Positions 57,332 through 64,000 of a DNA stretch of 64,000 nucleotides are shown piece by piece (within the stretch, counting starts at the first letter, position 1; each line of letters opens with the position of its first letter). The stretch is from assembly GCF_019977755.1 (NCBI RefSeq), contig NZ_AP025144.1, positions 4,070,605 through 4,134,604 of the forward strand, written 5' to 3'. A program made the position numbers and the translations under genes. Under the pieces are notes generated by a model. The model was given only the letters and a program-made list of their open reading frames with translations, did no database searches and was not told where the DNA came from. The stretch is from Vibrio penaeicida (lineage in GTDB: Bacteria; Pseudomonadota; Gammaproteobacteria; Enterobacterales; Vibrionaceae).

Positions 57332-58693
57332 CTATTTTCCGATACAAAATGAAGAAAAAATTCGACCGAGTAAGTCGTCAGAACTGAATTCACCTGTAAT
57401 TTCATTGAGGTGTTGCTGAGAAATTCGAAGTTCTTCCGCCAAAATTTCGCCTGCCATGTAACCTTCGAGTTGCTGTTGACCTATATCCAAGTGCTCAGCC
57501 GCACGTTCCAGTGCATCCAAATGACGGCGACGCGCCATAAATCCGCCTTCTTGATTGCCAGAAAACCCCATGATTTCTTTCAGATGATTACGCAATGCAT
57601 CCACACCTTCCCCTGTTTTTGCCGATAGGCGGATAAGTGTTGGTGTGTTGACGTGGCAGATCCCAAGATCTTCGCTGGTTTGATCGGCTTTGTTGCGGAT
57701 CACTGTGATGCCGATTTTTTCAGGCAATCGATCCACAAAATCGGGCCAAATTTCACGTGGGTCGGTGGCATTGGTTGTAGTGCCATCCACCATAAATAAG
57801 ACTCGGTCGGCTTGCTCTATTTCTTCCCAAGCGCGCTCAATACCGATTTTTTCTACTTCATCGGATGCTTCACGTAAACCCGCGGTATCAATAATATGCA
57901 GCGGCATACCATCAATATGAATGTGTTCACGCAGCACATCTCGCGTCGTACCCGCTATATCGGTAACAATGGCAGACTCTTTGCCAGAAAGTGCATTAAG
58001 TAAGCTGGACTTCCCTGCATTTGGCCGACCAGCAATGACCACCTTCATGCCTTCTCGCATAATGGCACCTTGATTGGCTTCTTGGCGGACCGCGGCGAGA
58101 TTATCGATGATGGTTTGCAGATCGGTGGCGACTTTGCCATCGGCAAGAAAGTCGATTTCTTCTTCTGGGAAATCAATGGCGGCTTCAACATAAATGCGCA
58201 AGTGAATTAAAGACTCCACCAGCGTATGAATGCGTTTGGAAAATTCACCTTGCAGAGATTGCAGGGCGGATTTCGCCGCCTCTTCTGAGCTTGCATCGAT
58301 TAAGTCAGCAATAGCTTCTGCTTGAGTTAAATCCATTTTGTCGTTTAGGAATGCACGCTCCGAAAACTCGCCTGGGCGTGCAGGGCGCACGCCAGAGATG
58401 CTCAAAATACGTTTTATCAACATATCCATGACAACAGGACCACCGTGCCCTTGAAGCTCTAACACATCCTCACCCGTGAATGAATGTGGGTTAGGGAAGT
58501 AAAGCGCTATGCCCTGATCCAGTTCTAAGCCGTCTTGGTTTTTGAACGGGAGGTATTCAGCATATCGAGGCTTCAATACTTTGCCTGTCACTTCTAAAGC
58601 AACTTGCGCTGCGAGTGGACCTGATACCCGAATTATACCTACACCGCCTCGTCCCGGAGCGGTAGCCTGAGCGACTATAGTGTCAGTTGTCAT
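57332..58693 (-). CDS. mnmE: tRNA modification GTPase MnmE
   Basis: MnmE works with MnmG on wobble uridines. The 453-residue protein starts [20 protein letters not shown], has the N-terminal folate domain, the G domain with [29 protein letters not shown] and NKAD (about 215-375) and the C-terminal Cys motif CIGK. The ATG at 58693 matches the family; an upstream in-frame start at 58783 lies over the yidC terminator region. Confidence 0.97.
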   Translation of the reverse strand: MTTDTIVAQATAPGRGGVGIIRVSGPLAAQVALEVTGKVLKPRYAEYLPFKNQDGLELDQGIALYFPNPHSFTGEDVLELQGHGGPVVMDMLIKRILSISGVRPARPGEFSERAFLNDKMDLTQAEAIADLIDASSEEAAKSALQSLQGEFSKRIHTLVESLIHLRIYVEAAIDFPEEEIDFLADGKVATDLQTIIDNLAAVRQEANQGAIMREGMKVVIAGRPNAGKSSLLNALSGKESAIVTDIAGTTRDVLREHIHIDGMPLHIIDTAGLREASDEVEKIGIERAWEEIEQADRVLFMVDGTTTNATDPREIWPDFVDRLPEKIGITVIRNKADQTSEDLGICHVNTPTLIRLSAKTGEGVDALRNHLKEIMGFSGNQEGGFMARRRHLDALERAAEHLDIGQQQLEGYMAGEILAEELRISQQHLNEITGEFSSDDLLGRIFSSFCIGK

Positions 58694-58768
58694 AGCATTT
58701 TTACCTGAAGGGGCATTTTGCCCATTACTGTGTTGAGTTCTTTGTGCGCAATTGTAATCAGCACTATT

Positions 58769-58798
58769 AAAAAAGGCGACCATTTGGTCGCCTTTCTT
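58769..58798 (-). terminator. Terminator after yidC
   Basis: AAAGGCGACC-AAAT-GGTCGCCTTTTTT on the minus strand, ending the rpmH-rnpA-yidD-yidC unit. Confidence 0.92.
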
Positions 58799-58823
58799 TC
58801 TATTATTTTGGCTGTCTTAGTCT

Positions 58824-60461
58824 TTATTTGGCTGTCTTAGTATGTAAGCCTTTCTTTTCCAGCGCTCGGTAAATCAGAGTTTGCTGAATTACTGTCACGA
58901 CGTTGGAAACCAACCAGTATAGAACCAAACCGGACGGGAACCACAGGAAGAAGAACGTGAACATCAATGGCATGAAGTTCATGATTTTCTGCTGCATCGG
59001 ATCCGTAATGGTTGATGGGCTCATTCTCTGGATTAGGAACATACTTGCACCCATCAGAACAGGAAGGATGTAGTACGGGTCTTGTGCAGACAAGTCAGTA
59101 ATCCAACCAAAGAACGGCGAGTGACGAAGTTCTACCGATTCCATCAGCGCCCAGTATAGTGCGATGAAGATAGGCATCTGAAGAAGGATAGGTAAACAAC
59201 CGCCTAACGGGTTTACTTTTTCTTTCTTGTACAGTTCCATCATTTCTTGGCTCATGCGTTGGCGGTCGTCGCCAATACGCTCACGCATCGCTTGCAGCTT
59301 AGGCTGTAGCATGCGCATTTTTGCCATGGAGGTGTATTGCGCTTTTGTTAGTGGGTACATCGCACCACGAACAATAAACGTCAGAACCATGATAGCCACA
59401 CCCCAGTTAATCACAATGCCTTGAATGGCAGAGAGCAACCAGTGAAGAGGCTTCGCGATGAACCATAGCCACCCGTAATCCACTACCAAATCTAGGTGTG
59501 GTGCTACAGCTGCCATGTCGTCTTGAAGTTTTGGACCAACCCAAAGAGTTGATTCAACTGAGCCCGTTGCGCCATTAGCAATCGTGATGTCTGGAATACG
59601 AACACCGATGTCACCTTTGTTGCCGATAACACGCGTATACAGTCGAGTACCAGGCTGTTGCTCTGGGATCCACGCAGCTGCGAAGTAATGCTGGATCATA
59701 CCCGCCCAACCTTGACCTGTTGTCAGCTCAATGGCCAAGCTGCGGTCTTGCATATCATCGAAGCTGTATTTTTTGTAGTTAACGTCTTGTGATGAGTAAG
59801 CACCACCACGGTACGTTGGCATGGTAATGCTGCCACCGTCGTCCATTAGGTCTTGGCGAAGGTGCGCGTACATACCGAAAGTTGCGTTAGTACCAGAGTT
59901 GTTTACAACATCGTATTTCACTTTAAGGTCGTAGTGACCGCGCTTAAGCACAAACGTTTTCACGTACTGCAAACCGTTCGCTTCAAACGTCATAGGAATG
60001 CTCAGTTCATCTTTACCATCAGCCAGCTCGAAGCTGTTTGATGCCACATGATAAACAGGGCGGCTCTTGCTGCTTAGGTCGACACCCTGAGGACCCACAA
60101 GGCCACTTTGAGCGATAAATGTTTGACCTTGGCTGTTTTTCAGCAGTTCAAATGGGTCTGCTGAGTCGAATTCTTTCGCGTACTGATTTAGATCTGCTTC
60201 AACCACGTCACCACCGAATGTATCGATAGAGAGCGTCAAGACATCTGTTTTTACGGTTACGATTTGCGCTGAAGGCGCTGCTGCTTGAGGTGCAGGGTCG
60301 GCTAGTGGGTCCGCAAAGTCTGGGGCCGGAAGAGTACCGCTGTTTTGTACCTGCTCAACCTGTTGTTGTGGCGCGGGATTCTTTTCTACTTGCCACTGTT
60401 GGTACAGCAAGAAAGAAACCAGTGCCAAAGCGAGCAGTAGGATATTACGTTGAGAATCCAT
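58824..60461 (-). CDS. yidC: Membrane protein insertase YidC
   Basis: The 545-residue inner-membrane insertase has an N-terminal anchor ([20 protein letters not shown]), a large periplasmic domain (about 55-340) and the conserved five-helix core (about 350-535) with the hydrophilic groove Arg in [16 protein letters not shown]. It inserts membrane proteins alone or with SecYEG, among them subunit c of the ATP synthase encoded in this window. Confidence 0.97.
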   Translation of the reverse strand: MDSQRNILLLALALVSFLLYQQWQVEKNPAPQQQVEQVQNSGTLPAPDFADPLADPAPQAAAPSAQIVTVKTDVLTLSIDTFGGDVVEADLNQYAKEFDSADPFELLKNSQGQTFIAQSGLVGPQGVDLSSKSRPVYHVASNSFELADGKDELSIPMTFEANGLQYVKTFVLKRGHYDLKVKYDVVNNSGTNATFGMYAHLRQDLMDDGGSITMPTYRGGAYSSQDVNYKKYSFDDMQDRSLAIELTTGQGWAGMIQHYFAAAWIPEQQPGTRLYTRVIGNKGDIGVRIPDITIANGATGSVESTLWVGPKLQDDMAAVAPHLDLVVDYGWLWFIAKPLHWLLSAIQGIVINWGVAIMVLTFIVRGAMYPLTKAQYTSMAKMRMLQPKLQAMRERIGDDRQRMSQEMMELYKKEKVNPLGGCLPILLQMPIFIALYWALMESVELRHSPFFGWITDLSAQDPYYILPVLMGASMFLIQRMSPSTITDPMQQKIMNFMPLMFTFFFLWFPSGLVLYWLVSNVVTVIQQTLIYRALEKKGLHTKTAK

Positions 60462-60463
60462 CG

Positions 60464-60721
60464 TTATTTATCTCTGTCTTGTTTTTGGTGTGGTGGAACG
60501 GGGTCATATCCCCCATCGCTCAAAGGATGGCATTTTAATAGACGTTTGCCTGATAACCAACACCCTTTTACAAAACCGTGAGCTTTCAACGCTTCAATCG
60601 CATATTGAGAACAGGTTGGTGTAAAACGACAACGTGGTCCGATTAACGGACTAATCACCCACTGGTAGATTTTTATCAGACCAATGGCTAACCACGAGAG
60701 GGGCGAGAAAGGCGATGCCAT
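60464..60721 (-). CDS. yidD: Membrane protein insertion efficiency factor YidD
   Basis: The 85-residue protein has the family signature [19 protein letters not shown] and [15 protein letters not shown] (quoted in pieces) with three conserved Cys. It overlaps rnpA by 34 bp, as in most bacteria, and ends 2 bp before yidC. Confidence 0.95.
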   Translation of the reverse strand: MASPFSPLSWLAIGLIKIYQWVISPLIGPRCRFTPTCSQYAIEALKAHGFVKGCWLSGKRLLKCHPLSDGGYDPVPPHQKQDRDK

Positions 60722-61044
60722 AACTTATCGAAGAGCTTAAATATTTCCTCATTGCTTAAATCTTGAGCGCTTTTCTTCGCAATCACAACAAAATCTTTGC
60801 TTGGTAGCTGATGTTGTGACAGGCGGAAGCTTTCTCTAGCCAGACGTTTGAAACGATTACGACCGACGGCAGTTTTAATCTGCTTTTTAGGGACAGCTAA
60901 GCCTAAGCGAGGATGTGAAAGAGAATTCTTTCGGGCAATGATGGTGAAATGAGGTGAGCCTGCTCGATGAGCTTGCTGGAAGACATTTTGATAATGCTCG
61001 GGAGTTAACAAACGTAACTCCCGATTAAACGCGTACTTGCTCAA
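60688..61044 (-). CDS. rnpA: Ribonuclease P protein component
   Basis: The 118-residue basic protein is the protein cofactor of RNase P, which trims tRNA 5' ends. The family block [14 protein letters not shown] (the RNR motif) is in the middle, and the N-terminal [17 protein letters not shown] is typical. It lies 12 bp after rpmH and overlaps yidD. Confidence 0.96.
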   Translation of the reverse strand: MSKYAFNRELRLLTPEHYQNVFQQAHRAGSPHFTIIARKNSLSHPRLGLAVPKKQIKTAVGRNRFKRLARESFRLSQHQLPSKDFVVIAKKSAQDLSNEEIFKLFDKLWHRLSRPSRG

Positions 61045-61056
61045 AATAATTAAATA

Positions 61057-61194
61057 TTATTTTGAAAGGCGCGCACGGCCTTTTGCACGACGTGCATTAA
61101 TTACTTTACGACCGTTCTTAGTTGCCATGCGAGCACGGAAACCGTGAGAACGCTTGCGCTTCAGAACTGAAGGTTGAAAAGTGCGTTTAGACAT
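61057..61194 (-). CDS. rpmH: Ribosomal protein L34
   Basis: A 45-residue, very basic protein reads [20 protein letters not shown] at its start and ends KGRARLSK, which is L34 of the 50S subunit. It is the first gene of the rpmH-rnpA-yidD-yidC unit and has its own strong promoter upstream. Confidence 0.98.
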   Translation of the reverse strand: MSKRTFQPSVLKRKRSHGFRARMATKNGRKVINARRAKGRARLSK

Positions 61195-61319
61195 TGTTAT
61201 TACCTTTACTGATCAGTAGTTTATAGGTTTATGTTAAACCCGGCGTGGGACTTAACTTCACTCTGGCTCTTTATTAGAAAGTCTGAGCGAAATCCGACGC
61301 CTCTCAACAAAGAGGCGGA

Positions 61320-61348
61320 ATTGTAATCACTGACTCATTAAGAGTCAA
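61320..61348 (-). promoter_or_regulatory. Strong sigma-70 promoter of rpmH
   Basis: On the minus strand TTGACT (61348-61343) and TACAAT (61325-61320) are separated by 17 bp. The expected start near 61313 leaves a leader of about 120 bases, which contains the hairpin GCCTCT-N6-AGAGGC (61300-61317). Confidence 0.8.
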
Positions 61349-61413
61349 TCATTGGTCTAACGAAAATTCCGGTCGACGAATTATACGGATTGTCAGTTAA
61401 ATCTCAAGGATCC

Positions 61414-62151
61414 TTATTCGATCCCCACCTGGCGAAGAAATTTTTGCAGTTTTGGATCCTGTGGATTACCAAAAATATCTTGTGGAGAACCTTGCTCCAC
61501 TATGTGTCCATCTGCCATGAAGATCACTCGGTCTGCAACTTCTCTGGCAAATTGCATCTCGTGTGTCACGACAAGCATGGTCTGTTTTTTCGCAGCGAGC
61601 GATTTCATTAAGCTGAGCACTTCACCCACCCATTCCGGATCCAGTGCCGAAGTTGGCTCATCAAACAACAGAAGTTCGGGCTGAAATGCCATTGCGCGAC
61701 CAATACCCACTCGTTGCTGCTGACCGCCTGAAAGCGCGGCAGGGTAGCTATCCCCTTTATCACCCAAGCCAATGTCGTCTAGAATCGCTTGAGCGCGCTC
61801 TAATGCCTGATCTTTCTTCCAACCACGGACGGTGATCAAGCCTTCAGCAATATTTTGTCGTGCTGTCATATGAGCAAAGAGTGCATAGCTTTGAAAAACA
61901 AAACCGGTTTTGCGACGCAGCGCCAGAACGTCCGATTTGGTGTGCTTTTCTGCATCGACAGTAATGTCATCAATGGAGATCACACCCTTGTTGGCTTGCT
62001 CTAGAAAATTCACGCAACGCAGCAGTGTGGATTTTCCGGTACCACTTGAGCCAATGATAACGATGATTTCGCCTTGCTGGATCTCGATATCAATGCCTTT
62101 CAATACTTCAGTATCGCCGAAGCTTTTATGAATGTTGTCGAGTTTTATCAT
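61414..62151 (-). CDS. Amino-acid ABC transporter ATPase (GlnQ type)
   Basis: The 245-residue ATPase has Walker [10 protein letters not shown], signature LSGGQQQRV and Walker [14 protein letters not shown], and belongs to the polar amino-acid uptake group. It overlaps the permease gene by four bases. The three genes stand next to dnaA in Vibrio; the substrate is probably a polar amino acid such as cystine. Confidence 0.92.
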   Translation of the reverse strand: MIKLDNIHKSFGDTEVLKGIDIEIQQGEIIVIIGSSGTGKSTLLRCVNFLEQANKGVISIDDITVDAEKHTKSDVLALRRKTGFVFQSYALFAHMTARQNIAEGLITVRGWKKDQALERAQAILDDIGLGDKGDSYPAALSGGQQQRVGIGRAMAFQPELLLFDEPTSALDPEWVGEVLSLMKSLAAKKQTMLVVTHEMQFAREVADRVIFMADGHIVEQGSPQDIFGNPQDPKLQKFLRQVGIE

Positions 62152-62819
62152 CGTACGTATGCCTTATTGAGCTTCGCTTCTGCCCAAATTTGAACACGGG
62201 TCAGAATTAAGACCACACCCCAGTAAATCAATGCAACCGCTAAAAACGCTTCAAAGAATCGGAAACTGGATGACGCTTCCATTTGCGCTTTCGCCATGAT
62301 TTCAGCGACACCTAACGTAAAGGCCAGCGACGTCGATTTGATCATATCGATGAAATAATTCATCAAAGACGGAAGAGCTACGCGGGTTGCCTGAGGCAAA
62401 ATAATGCGTCTCATGGCTTGGCTGGTAGTCATACCTACAGACAAACTGGCTTCCATTTGGCTTCTGTCGATGCCAATAATCGCTGCGCGAATGCTTTCCG
62501 CCATATAAGCGGCAAAGTGCAGGGTTAAGCCGATAACAGCCGCACTAAACGCGTCCAACCCCACCATAAACGGAAAGATCTGAGGCAATCCGTAATACAA
62601 TAAGAAAAGTTGAACGAGTAGCGGTGTTCCTCGGAAAAAGCTGATGTATAGCTGGCTAAGCTGATCCAGCACTGGCACTTTAAACACACGGATATTGGCG
62701 AGAATAACCGACAGTATCAAAGAAAACAGCAGTCCCCAGGTGGCCATAGACATGGTGGTACCGAGATACTTCAGCAGTATCGGCATCAATTCCATCATGT
62801 AGTTAAAGTCGAAACCCAT
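62148..62819 (-). CDS. Amino-acid ABC transporter permease
   Basis: The 223-residue protein is a HisM/GlnP-type permease with about five membrane helices and a conserved EAA-like loop ([20 protein letters not shown], about residues 121-140). It is the only permease in the unit, so it probably works as a homodimer. Confidence 0.9.
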   Translation of the reverse strand: MGFDFNYMMELMPILLKYLGTTMSMATWGLLFSLILSVILANIRVFKVPVLDQLSQLYISFFRGTPLLVQLFLLYYGLPQIFPFMVGLDAFSAAVIGLTLHFAAYMAESIRAAIIGIDRSQMEASLSVGMTTSQAMRRIILPQATRVALPSLMNYFIDMIKSTSLAFTLGVAEIMAKAQMEASSSFRFFEAFLAVALIYWGVVLILTRVQIWAEAKLNKAYVR

Positions 62820-62911
62820 ATGATTACCTGTACTTAAAATTCGGATGTAGCAGAGACAAGAAAAGGCGGAACCATGATTCCACCTTTATCCTTGTGTATT
62901 GTGCTTTTTGA

Positions 62912-63667
62912 TTATTGAGTGATGTCGCCGCCGAACCACTTAGTTGAAATTTCTTTCAATGTGCCATCTTCACGCATCGATTTCAGTGCCGCATTCACTT
63001 CTTTTTGAAGCTTACGACCCGCTTCGTTATCAACGAACGGCCATGCATTTTGAATGGTTTCGAATGGCTGACCTGCAAGCTCAAGAGGAAGACCTGTCTT
63101 CTTGATAAGCTCTAGTGCAGATAAACGGTCCATGATGAACGCGTCAGCGCGACCAAGTGCAACATCGTGCTCGATACCTGTGTCGTAGGTCTTGATGTTG
63201 ATTTTGTTGTCTTTATCGTAATCGCGTAGCAGTTGCTCGAAGTTCGAGCCTAGGTTTACTGCAACCGTTTTACCTGCAAGATCAGCGATGCCTTTAATCT
63301 CATCGTTGCCTTTACGAACCGTAATTTGTGCACCGTCAACGACGTATGGGTCAGCGAAAAGGTATTTTGCTTTACGCACATCCGTCATGGTGATTTGGTT
63401 AGAAATGGTGTCAATACGCCCCGTTTCTAAAAGACCAAACAAACCCGAGAAATTTGCCGTTACGTATTCAACGTTGTAATCGTTACGTTTGCCGATTTCG
63501 TCCCAAAGATCGACTTCAAAACCTTGAAGCACATCTTTTTCCACAAACGTGAATGGGAAGTAGCGGCCAGACATTCCAACTTTCACGTCTGTCGCAGCGT
63601 GAACAGTTTGTGCAAAAGAAGCAGTTAGAGCGAGAGCAGCAAGTGCGGACTTAATCCAGTATTTCAT
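62912..63667 (-). CDS. Amino-acid ABC transporter binding protein (cystine-type)
   Basis: The 251-residue periplasmic protein has a signal peptide (MKYWIKSALAALALTASFAQ..., cleavage near VHA) and an SBP_bac_3 domain. The blocks RIDTISNQITMTDVRKAKY, NLGSNFEQLLRDYD and the tail KWFGGDIT resemble the cystine-binding TcyJ/FliY group, so cystine is a good guess but not proven. It is the first gene of the three-gene unit; the gap of 92 bp to the permease has a hairpin-like GGTGGAATCATGGTTCCACC-like stretch (62866-62884), perhaps to keep the binding protein in excess. Confidence 0.88.
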   Translation of the reverse strand: MKYWIKSALAALALTASFAQTVHAATDVKVGMSGRYFPFTFVEKDVLQGFEVDLWDEIGKRNDYNVEYVTANFSGLFGLLETGRIDTISNQITMTDVRKAKYLFADPYVVDGAQITVRKGNDEIKGIADLAGKTVAVNLGSNFEQLLRDYDKDNKINIKTYDTGIEHDVALGRADAFIMDRLSALELIKKTGLPLELAGQPFETIQNAWPFVDNEAGRKLQKEVNAALKSMREDGTLKEISTKWFGGDITQ

Positions 63668-63785
63668 TCGTTATATCCTCATTATTATGGAGGGGAATAT
63701 TACTGTTAATTGTATTATTAGTGAAAATAACGAGTTGTTATTACAAATAACCAACTATCTTAAAAGAAACGACTTGTTAACATTT

Positions 63786-63937
63786 GATCTTGGGGATAAA
63801 CCGCTATTGATCCACAAATTGTGGGTGATCATGTGGGTAATATTGGGGAAAAGTGTGCGGATCACTCGAATTGAGGATGAAAAATTGTGAATAACTTAGA
63901 TCTTATTCACTGGATCTGCGATCATTTACTAGCGATC
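63786..63937. promoter_or_regulatory. dnaA: dnaA upstream control region (GATC cluster and DnaA boxes)
   Basis: Eight GATC sites lie within 152 bp. DnaA-box-like sequences are TGTGAATAA 63886-63894 (a perfect TTATNCACA type on the minus strand), TTATTCACT 63903-63911, TGTGGGTAA 63832-63840 and TGGGGATAA 63791-63799 (each one mismatch). The window ends 63 bp later in GTGAGGGCAAC, a good ribosome-binding site, so the dnaA start codon is expected within a few bases past the end. The interval 63668-63785 is AT-rich and shows nothing I can name besides the space for the binding-protein promoter. Confidence 0.75.
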
Positions 63938-64000
63938 TGGGCAACAGAGCGCTAGAATTACCAACCTTTTCCAAATAACGATTACAAGAGTGAGGGCAAC

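Noticed and set aside
57741..57760. parS-like TTTCACGTGGG in mnmE
   Set aside because: Only one arm of the parS palindrome matches; no full 16-bp parS site was found in the window although parAB are present.

Overview
The window is a stretch of the main chromosome (chromosome 1) of a Vibrio or close relative, centred on the replication origin. The evidence is the set and order of housekeeping genes: glmU, the atp operon and parB-parA-rsmG-mnmG lead into an E. coli-like oriC, followed by mioC and, further on, mnmE-yidC-yidD-rnpA-rpmH and a small amino-acid ABC transporter, with the window ending in what looks like the dnaA promoter. Protein sequences such as Fmt, PunR/PunC, SrkA-DsbA-YihG and the DUF2860 protein are typical of Vibrionaceae. 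I see no rRNA, tRNA, CRISPR array, transposase or phage gene.

Layout. 1-10.5 kb: end of purK, then a minus-strand cluster (LysM protein, dprA, smg, zinc-ribbon protein) divergent from def-fmt-rsmB and the potassium-uptake genes trkA-trkH, followed by a hemolysin-III/PAQR membrane protein. 10.6-19.7 kb: a Spo0M-like protein, a 266-bp palindromic repeat, a small possible transcription unit, yihD, ccoG with an FNR-type promoter, srkA-dsbA, yihG, a DUF2860 protein and comM. 19.9-26.4 kb: the complete ilvGMEDA operon with a readable leader peptide and attenuator. 26.5-30.4 kb: punR/punC and a divergent pair made of a PheC-like binding protein and an amino-acid permease without an ATPase. 30.5-43.4 kb: glmU, atpIBEFHAGDC and mnmG-rsmG-parA-parB, all on the minus strand. 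43.5-43.85 kb: oriC, with the DnaA boxes R1, R2, R3, R4, an extra box and 14 GATC sites.

44.5-57.1 kb is the accessory part and the most interesting one: a haem-acquisition island between mioC and mnmE, two genes I recall as neighbours in V. cholerae. In transcription order it encodes a FecI-type ECF sigma factor, a FecR anti-sigma/transducer, a TonB-dependent receptor with an STN signalling domain, two paralogous PKD-repeat lipoproteins, a hemophilin-like secreted haem-binding protein (HphA), a Slam outer-membrane exporter, and a private ExbB-ExbD-TonB energiser. A near-perfect Fur operator lies in front of the sigma gene. A 30-bp motif with fixed 10-bp spacing (TTACGGRTTT-N10-YCGGTRTA type) lies upstream of the receptor, the first PKD gene, hphA and exbB, on the coding strand each time. 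I read it as the promoter of the island's own sigma factor. The model: iron starvation releases Fur, FecI and FecR are made, the receptor senses its ligand (probably haem-loaded HphA) through STN and FecR, and FecI then switches on the receptor, lipoproteins, hemophore/exporter and energy supply as one small regulon. The two PKD lipoproteins, which share an unnamed C-terminal domain of about 130 residues, are the least understood component.

57.3-64 kb: mnmE, yidC, yidD, rnpA and rpmH, an amino-acid (cystine-type) ABC transporter, and a GATC- and DnaA-box-rich region that stops just before the expected dnaA start.
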